Of a DNA stretch of 64,000 nt, positions 57,199 through 64,000 are shown piece by piece (position 1 is the stretch's first letter; the number at the start of each line of letters is the position of its first letter). The translations under genes and the position numbers were made by a program. Origin of the DNA: Scilla litardierei (Eukaryota; Streptophyta; Magnoliopsida; Asparagales; Asparagaceae); the NCBI GenBank assembly GCA_030789695.1, contig CM061139.1, positions 196,141,641-196,205,640 on the forward strand, written 5' to 3'. The notes beneath the pieces were generated by a model. It worked only from the letters and a program-made list of their open reading frames with translations. It searched no databases and was not told the origin of the DNA.

Positions 57199-58869
57199 TT
57201 TAAAATTTTTATGAATTAAAAGAGAAGTTTTAGGAGAAGCTTTTAGATTTCAAGATCATAGCTAGTAGAAATTTTTGGATCTTAAAAAGATTGATGGCGA
57301 ATCTACTTTATTTCAAACACTTCATGGCTAAGTATCTAGGTTCCAACATCTATAAATAGGGTCTGTTGCCTCTCTTTCCATCCAAACAAATCCAGTGAGG
57401 GAGTGAATTGAGTAATAAGGTAATAAAAAAGAGGAAGCAAAGAGACTTACAAAGAAAGAAGATTTTATCATCATTTAATCTGCTAGTGATGAATGCATGT
57501 TTTGTTATTTATGCTTTTATAATTGTCTACTGCATGCTTACTACATGCATGCCATGTTTATATTCTTCATGTTGATTTATGTATGTACAGATATTTTAGA
57601 TTTTATGCATGATATATGATTATTTCATAAAGACATGTACGCTTGATTGATATTGGATATAGGTTCTTTGAGCATGATTATGGTTTTGTCATTAGAAATT
57701 CGTGAAGATGCATATGTATATGTTGTGTTATTGGCTGTTAGTTAGGTATCAATATGCATGTTGGAGATGGTTTGAATATACTATTTTTATTGGAATTGTC
57801 ATGATTATATTATACTCATGCATATGTATGCTTCTGATTAATTATGCATGTATGTATTGAAGCGAAGCAAGCCATACCAGATCTCAATATGTCACCTCCA
57901 TGAGGATGTTTGTTTTGTGCATGTCTTGTTTAAGGCATCCAATCCATTAGCTTATAATGGTGAGACCCAAGCCAATTGGTATGTGACATGTTGATCGTAT
58001 TAGAACATGCCATACCTGGTTTAACTTCATAGGCGTTGTTGAAAACAATATTTTCGCCGCATGTTACACCTCTTCAATTTACAAAACTGTAATTTTCATA
58101 TTGTTCGAATTCTGTTTTCAACTTAAACTGCTTAGCATGTGCTATTCACTTACTATGCATTAAGTTCACCAATTTTTTTTCGGTTTATATGATTCATATA
58201 CTAAGTAGTTAGTTGTTTTGGATATCCATAAGTCGGGAGCTTGTCAATGTTTGGTGAAAGGATAATTTCTTAGTTAATCTTCTAGGCTTCTAGCATTAGA
58301 AATAATCTTCAGATTTGGAACCTATGTTGGATTTTGTTTAATATGTACTTATGGATGATGGAGGTAAGGGTGTTATGTGTATTCTGAGTAAGTATGATAA
58401 TTAATATTATGTGCCCAGTCTGTTTGAAGGTGATGGATGGGCAATTTTTCTGTAAGGGGAATTGTGGCTGATTGTAGATGGCCCCTAATTACTATTATTA
58501 TTTTGTTGGTTTTAGGGCATGACTTATTCTGTGTGTACTCTGTGTTCTATATTTAGGATGATAAACAAGAAATTGTCTGGTGCACCTGGGTGTTAGTAAT
58601 AAAGAATATTGGCTGTCCTGTAGGAGTCATACCTTGTAGCAATTTTGATGCTTAACTTATTTTTAGGGGTGCCAAAAACCTGTTTGAGTGCCTAATATGA
58701 CTTGAGAATATGCATGTTTACAATGAAGATAATTCAAACTTTACTATTTGACTATAACCATTTCCTCTTTTGTAAGTTTTAAAGATAATCCTGCCCTTTG
58801 AAATTATGTTCAGCATTACATCACCTAGATGTCGTTAACCATTATTTCTACAACAGTATTTCCTTGTAA

Positions 58870-58900
<31 letters not shown>

Positions 58901-59154
58901 GGGGGGGGGGGGGGGTATTAGCTCAAATTTTTTTGAAAATCATGTTTTACATGCGTTATATTGTGTTTGCTTAATTGCTTTTCTCATAGAGCAACACATG
59001 GTGGGTTACCTCTAATTGAGCAATTGCTAAGCGATGACATGGTCTACAATTGAGCAAAGTAATTCTTCCAGTAATTTATCATTTGCTAAGCGATGTTAAA
59101 CTCTAATACTGTTGCAGAGACATGCTCAACCTAATTTTGGAAAGCTTTCTGTAG
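57199..59154 (+). other. Remainder of succinyl-CoA ligase intron 1
   Basis: Unique AT-rich sequence, with ATGCATG-rich text at 57490-57860. It ends in a T-rich acceptor region and CTTTCTGTAG at 59145-59154. No separate gene is supported. Confidence 0.7.
58874..58915 (+). repeat. Homopolymer pair T27-G15
   Basis: A run of 27 T directly followed by 15 G. Exact lengths are unreliable in any assembly. Confidence 0.85.
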
Positions 59155-59364
59155 GTTGGTGGAGTGACGCCCAGAAAAGGGGGAACTGAGCACTTGGGAC
59201 TTCCAGTGTTCAACACAGTGGCAGAAGCAAAGAAAGAAACTAAAGCCAATGCATCAGTTATTTATGTACCCCCGCCTTTTGCTGCAGCTGCTATAATGGA
59301 GGCAATGGAGGCTGAGTTAGACCTGGTTGTCTGTATTACTGAGGGAATCCCTCAGCATGACATG
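59155..59364 (+). CDS. Succinyl-CoA ligase subunit alpha, exon 2
   Basis: This 210-base, 70-codon exon is in phase 0 at both ends, with acceptor CTGTAG and donor ATG/GTATCA. It reads [20 protein letters not shown], then [20 protein letters not shown] and [20 protein letters not shown], then GIPQHDM. It directly continues the CoA-binding fold after EYGTKM of exon 1. The ITEGIP segment is strongly conserved in the family. No stop or frameshift is present. Later exons (ATP-grasp-interacting and phospho-His parts) are not seen before the gypsy element at 61.7 kb, so the gene extends past the window or is interrupted. Confidence 0.92.
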
Positions 59365-61737
59365 GTATCATATGTTTTGTCCTGATGAACTGAATTTTTT
59401 ACATCTGTTTAGGGAGTTCGGCCCTTTCAAATACATGTATCTCTAAGTAATGTAGGAAACAATAATACTTAATACAACAAGACATATGTGGCATAGTGCA
59501 TTATATGCATGCCAGCATGTCTATATACTCTTTGGCTTGGAACAGAAGGGGGAGGGGATATCATGTAACCATTCTTGGATTGTTTTATTCTTGCATTATT
59601 TAATTACTAGAATTTTTTTTTAAATAAATATAAACAAAAATTGTAAACCGCAAAATGCACAACCAGCCTAATTCCAGGCAAAAATTGCCAAATGAAATTT
59701 CAGCTGCGAGTTCTAGTGTAGAGATCTAGACCGATTTGCTTAAACCTTGCATTTTAATGATTACAAGTTCTTTTCGGATGGGCTGTAAAGTAGCATAAGG
59801 TTGGCTCAAATCGGCTCGTTAAAAGTGTACTTAAACTCGTTTGCTAACCTAAATAAGACAAGAGTTAACTAAAATTTAGGCTTGATTAAGTAATTGAACA
59901 AATATAAGCTTAGCTGGGTTCGGCATGGTTAAAGATTGAGCTTAATTAAATAGGCTTGTTGAGAGCTTGACAAACAATTTTTTTTATCTCACCTATGTTT
60001 TTCCATTCATTTACCTTTAAGGTTATATTTTTGTAATTACTTGTCTCAAATGAAAGTTGTCGCCCTCGCACTTTTCTTGCAATTAGTTTGGTGAAAAGAT
60101 AACTTTTTCATTATACAAAATGAATAACATAATTATTGCCAATCATTAAAATCTGGCTTCTCTTGTGGCTGCTAACTAGAATTGTGCAGTCTTAGATGGG
60201 GGACATGTTGTAAGCTCGCTCGAGCTCATCCTTTTATTTAGCTTGTATAATGGACTACAATTGGGCCGAGGGAAACTGGATAGTTAGCATGGACTCAGCT
60301 CAATCAAAAGTTCATATACATATTAATAAATGGACAAACATGAATGACCTAAAGTTTAGCTCATTTGGTTTGTTTGACAGCCCTACTTTTAGAGGAGGTG
60401 GTCTTGCTAGATGGTAATATCATCTTTACTGTCAGTTTGTTTGTGGGTTTACTCTTAGTCTTACCCATGCATAAATTTCTATTACTGTTATTAATACTAT
60501 TCTACCGACACCTTGTTTCAGTCAAAATTTCTTGTTAATCATAGGAAAAGTCCTGTTTCTTGCTAAGCTGGTGACGTAATGCCTTTTTGGTGTGGCATAA
60601 TATGATGTAGATTGTTTCTTTGACTGTATATTGTTTACTTACCGCATGTGAAGTTAATCTTTGTGGACAGTTCATTAACTTTTCCTAGTACACTGTTTTG
60701 GATGTTCATATGTCTATTTCATAGTCTTTTTTGTTTCATGTTCTTTGGATTGCTTAATTCTTCTTTGTAAGATTGGTAAGTTGATTTTGTTATTGGTTTA
60801 GGAGAATATTGTCGCCTTTTCCTTGTCTGCATTTAGCTTAAAGGACACCATATAGATTGTGTTGCTTTACCTACCAGCAAATGTTGTTTTACCTATGAGC
60901 TGGCTTTCTAGGTTGAATGGCAAGCTGCCTACTTCTTTCGGCCTCCCTGGCCTGGAATTGCCTCCACTCCAAGGGTTGCCATATGGATGTGTATTCTTTT
61001 CTATATACAGTTGCATTTAGCATACCATATTTTAGATAGGGAGATGTGTAGAAATGATTTTCTCTGCATTTAGTGCAGTTTGTAGCCTGACTCACTCAAC
61101 AAGTGGATAACTGCTGCTGCTGCAAACCTTGAATTTTTTTGGATGCAATTTTTCGTCCTCCTCGTGATTATTGTCCAGGCACATTACCTGCAAGGATATT
61201 GTTTAGATAAAATCAATTAGTGGTATGCAAAGAACCGAGACACATTGAATAAGGCTGATTTGCATTTTATTGGTGCAGTTGTTCTGGTTATATCTTTGTG
61301 CAATGTACTTACATATGCTGTTTTGGTGAGTTATGATCTTGCTTCGCTATAAAGAATGAGTGTAATTTCTGATATTACACCGAATCTAGTCGAAATTTGA
61401 AATATTTGTCTGATATGAACTTATTCGTTTTAAGTTCCTTGCCGTGCACACAGTACATATACACCACTATGGTCATTTTGATTAACGTAAGACTGACTAG
61501 AAATAACACGTGCACATAGTGCACGGGCACCCCAAAAACCCTCCCACACAATCAAGACGCGGGACCCACACGGGTGTTCTGCTGGGTGCAAAACTGGGTT
61601 CAAATGGGAAGAGTGTGAATGTGGGTATTGTCTTGGGGTTTTGGGGTTTTTTGATTGGGTGTGTTATGTGTGTTTTGGTTTTGGGTGTGTTTTGGGGGTG
61701 ATTCGACATTTTAGTACAATGCCACATGGGGACAAAG
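59365..61737 (+). other. Intron 2 of succinyl-CoA ligase (first part), no further exon seen
   Basis: AT-rich, and no later exon of the family appears in any frame. A minus-strand 68-residue frame at 60889-61095 has no domain. From 61505 the sequence becomes G/T-rich (GGGTTTTGGGGT words) and leads into the LTR at 61738. Confidence 0.6.
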
Positions 61738-62082
61738 TGATATATCTGCACTTTTTATGTGTTTTAGGCCCATTAGGGGCATTTTGGGAATTTTCGGATT
61801 TTTAGGGGTGTTTTGGGAAATTTCCACTCTTTTGGGGTTTTCGGTAATTTGCCTTAGATCTGAAATCTATTTATAGGTGAGGGTGGTTGAGGGGTTTATT
61901 ATGTGGATTTTGAGAGAATATTGATATTCGAGGTAAGATTATCCATCGTTCTTTGGGAAAGTGCGAACGTCCTCTTCAATTGGCGTCTTAGGAGGGTGAT
62001 CCCTCTTATAATTGTGATCAAGATATCTCTTTTATTTTCAGTGTTATCAATAAAAATAGAATCTTTGTTTTGGTTCCTATCA
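61738..62082 (+). repeat. 5' LTR of copy 4
   Basis: It begins TGATATATCTGCAC after a GGGGACAAAG purine word and ends CCTATCA. TATTTATAGG at 61869-61878 is a likely promoter TATA region. Confidence 0.72.
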
Positions 62083-62085
62083 ATT

Positions 62086-62097
62086 TGGTATCAGAGC
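62086..62097 (+). other. Primer-binding site of copy 4, initiator-Met type
   Basis: TGGTATCAGAGC lies three bases after the LTR end. Confidence 0.9.
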
Positions 62098-62108
62098 ATT
62101 TACGATTC

Positions 62109-63960
62109 ATGGCGACGTCAACGAGATCCAAAGATCAAATCGATATGTTGGAGAAAAAATTCAATGGTGAAATTGACGGCATGAAACAAACCCAAATAAA
62201 GCACGGCGAGGCCCTAGCGGAGCACAGCGAGGCCCTAGCGGAGATGGCGGCTACTCAAGAGAAACAAGGCAACCCATCGCACATATCTTGCAACAACGTG
62301 CGCTTCTCACGACGAAATCAGGGGACGCCGGTGCAAAACCCCAATCAAGCGAAAAAGACGTCATCTTTGGAGAAGGTCAAGGAAAAGATGGAGGATTACG
62401 GGGAAGGGCTACTTTTCGACGCCGACCACTACTTCGAGGATGAAGGGGAGGAGCCAATGATGGAGGAAATCAACCCCATGAACCCTATGAAGGTAAATCT
62501 GGGGCGGAAGACGGCACCGGCACCAAAAGAGGGGGCACCACCTCTGTCCGGAGTCTTGAAGGGGTGCATGCCCCTCCAACACGGGCGGCTGCCCCCCAGA
62601 TGTCTGGGTAGGGGATGCCGCCCCTATCCAGGCTTGTGGGGCGCCAGCCCCTCCAGCATGGGCGCAGGCCCCCGGGTCCAGATCAGCGACACAGTGCCCA
62701 TCAGGGCCCAGATCCAGGAGTTTTCGAGCTACAACAGCAATCCCTTGCCCCACAACAGCAACAAATCGAGCCTCATGGGCAATGTGACAAATCCGGTGCA
62801 AATCTTGGAGTCCGATGAGGACCCTGAGGGCCCCAGCGATGTGCTACGATTACGACGACCATCTAGAGTACGTGTGGGAGCCCGACGACGACGGTGATGT
62901 GTTTCATGATCCCCACGGCCCTCGACATGTTGCAGAGAGATGACGACGACCACCCCCGACGTATGAGGCGTACCCAGGAGATGACGCAGGAGAGTGGGAT
63001 ATGGGGGAGGTCCATCAGGGCTTCTATGACGGTGGAGATGATTGGGGTGGTTACAGAGATCGAGACGGAGGCCCACAGAGGAGATTTGAGCGACACAGGG
63101 AGAGGTGGCAGCACTAATACCAGCCTCACCAACCCAAACCCGCTGGCGGACGAGCAGATCAGTAGATTTTTGGGGTGGACGACATGATACAGAAGTTGAA
63201 GATGCACATATTTGAGGGAGATGATTCTTTGGCGTGGATTTATTGGGCAGTGAGATTTTTTAAGGTGTCCTGCATGACTGAGGAGCAGAAGCTGGAGGAG
63301 GCGACGACGTGTTTAGATGGAAAGACCCTCGTGTGGTACCAGTGGAGGGAGCAAAGGCGGCCGTTTTGCCCATAGAAGGAGATTTCGGATGGCTTGGTGG
63401 AGAGATTCTGCGAGACTTACGTGGGAAACTTGCGGAAGCAGTTGCTTTCTCTTAGGCCGAACGGCACGGTGAGGAATTAATGGGACATGTTCGAGGCACT
63501 ATTAGGGCGTGTACATGGGGTTTCTGATGAGATGCTGGAGAGCACCTGCATGAAGGTGTTGAAGGTCACCATTCGCACAGAGCTTTGCATACAGAAGCCT
63601 CGGGACCTAATGGAGGCCATGGAGTTAGCTCAGACGGTGGAGGATCGACTAGTGGAGACGAAGAAATCTGGAGGGGCTAGAGGCAACTTCTCTTTCCACA
63701 CCCAGCTCACGACTGGAGGACAGTAGAAGACTATGACTGGGACGGACCCGTCCAATCAATAGAAGAGCAGTGTGCCCCCGCAAGGAGGGCAGTTCAGAAA
63801 AATGACAGATGCGAAGATGCGGAGAGGAGGCAGAAGGAGTTGTGCTTTAGATGCGACGAGAGGTTCACTCCAAGGCATCATTGCGGAGTGCGCAAGGTTC
63901 AGCTGCTGCTAGTGGGAGAAGAAGATGAGGATATATTGGAGGAAGAACCCAGAGGAGATG
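62109..63960 (+). pseudogene. Gypsy gag, multiple breaks
   Basis: It opens MATSTRSKDQIDMLEKKFNG with a Gln/Glu/Ala-rich coiled-coil-like stretch including a doubled HGEALAE/HSEALAE unit, and stays open to 62897. The gag core follows in another frame: KLKMHIFEGDDSLAWIYWAV, EEQKLEEATTCLDGKTLVWY and SDGLVERFCETYVGNLRKQL. A TAG (63373) and a TAA (63478) interrupt it, and a further TAG falls at 63724. The zinc-finger-like LCFRCDERFTPRHHCG lies near 63840-63888. This type of finger is common in chromovirus-like gags. At least one frameshift and several stops make it inactive. Confidence 0.82.
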
Positions 63961-64000
63961 GACTTCTCCACTCGAAGTAGGACCGCCACAGACTTCATGC

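Larger units (their letters stand above)
61738..64000 (+). mobile_element. Gypsy element with gag (copy 4), cut by the window end
   Basis: A 345-bp LTR, an initiator-Met primer site and a degenerate gag are present. It shares its LTR start (TGATAnATCTGCA) with copy 2 and the GC-rich block (about 62560-62660, GGGGATGCCGCCCC-type words) and LEYVWEPDDD acidic segment with copies 1 and 3. It also carries the gag core they lack. It lies in the direction of the missing exons of succinyl-CoA ligase. Its 3' end and TSD lie outside. Confidence 0.78.

Overview
This window looks like nuclear DNA from a flowering plant with a repeat-rich genome. It has plant-lineage LTR retrotransposons (chromovirus-type Ty3/gypsy and Ty1/copia), many MITE-like elements and plant gene families (DUF538, DUF793/ROH1-like, plant subtilase, plant mitochondrial succinyl-CoA ligase). 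The exact lineage cannot be told from the sequence. The single-exon DUF538 gene is very GC-rich at third codon positions, while intergenic DNA is AT-rich. All coordinates and repeat comparisons were read by eye.

Layout: 0.45-1.14 kb, a MITE-like element. 1.29-10.78 kb, a complete but stop-codon-ridden Ty3/gypsy chromovirus with ~2.37 kb LTRs and a perfect TCGGC target-site duplication (TSD). 11.86-12.38 kb, an intact DUF538 gene. 12.60-13.79 kb, a Pack-MULE-like inverted-repeat element carrying a broken DUF793 (ROH1/BYPASS1-like) gene fragment. 13.9-14.8 kb, a minus-strand fragment of a gag-leader-only gypsy family. 15.6-17.3 kb, a cluster of inverted-repeat elements with a seven-copy 77-bp array. 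17.3-22.4 kb, AT-rich DNA without a supported gene. 22.36-24.16 kb, a second gag-leader-only element with a CTGCAG-rich array. 24.20-25.93 kb, a solo LTR with TSD GATAG.

26.4-38.3 kb is one dead subtilase gene on the minus strand, split by insertions. A 2.64 kb solo LTR (TSD TCATC) sits just after the catalytic-Asp region. A copia element (TSD CATCA) sits after the His region and is itself hit by a 1.78 kb solo LTR. The catalytic Ser codon has become Phe.

40.2-41.7 kb is a third gag-leader-only element with a 13-residue tandem repeat. 41.89-46.87 kb is a copia element with two LTRs (TSD ATGCT) but no reverse transcriptase. 47.85-57.20 kb is a 4.6-4.7 kb direct tandem duplication that contains the promoter and first exon of mitochondrial succinyl-CoA ligase subunit alpha. 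The upstream exon 1 is intact, the downstream copy has an in-frame stop, and exon 2 lies at 59.16 kb. The rest of that gene is outside the window. 61.74 kb to the end is the 5' part of a fourth, gag-containing gypsy element.

The supported host coding content is therefore the DUF538 gene and two exons of succinyl-CoA ligase alpha (TCA cycle, mitochondrial matrix). The rest is mobile DNA, pseudogenes and spacer. I saw no tRNA, rRNA, CRISPR or prokaryotic-style system.
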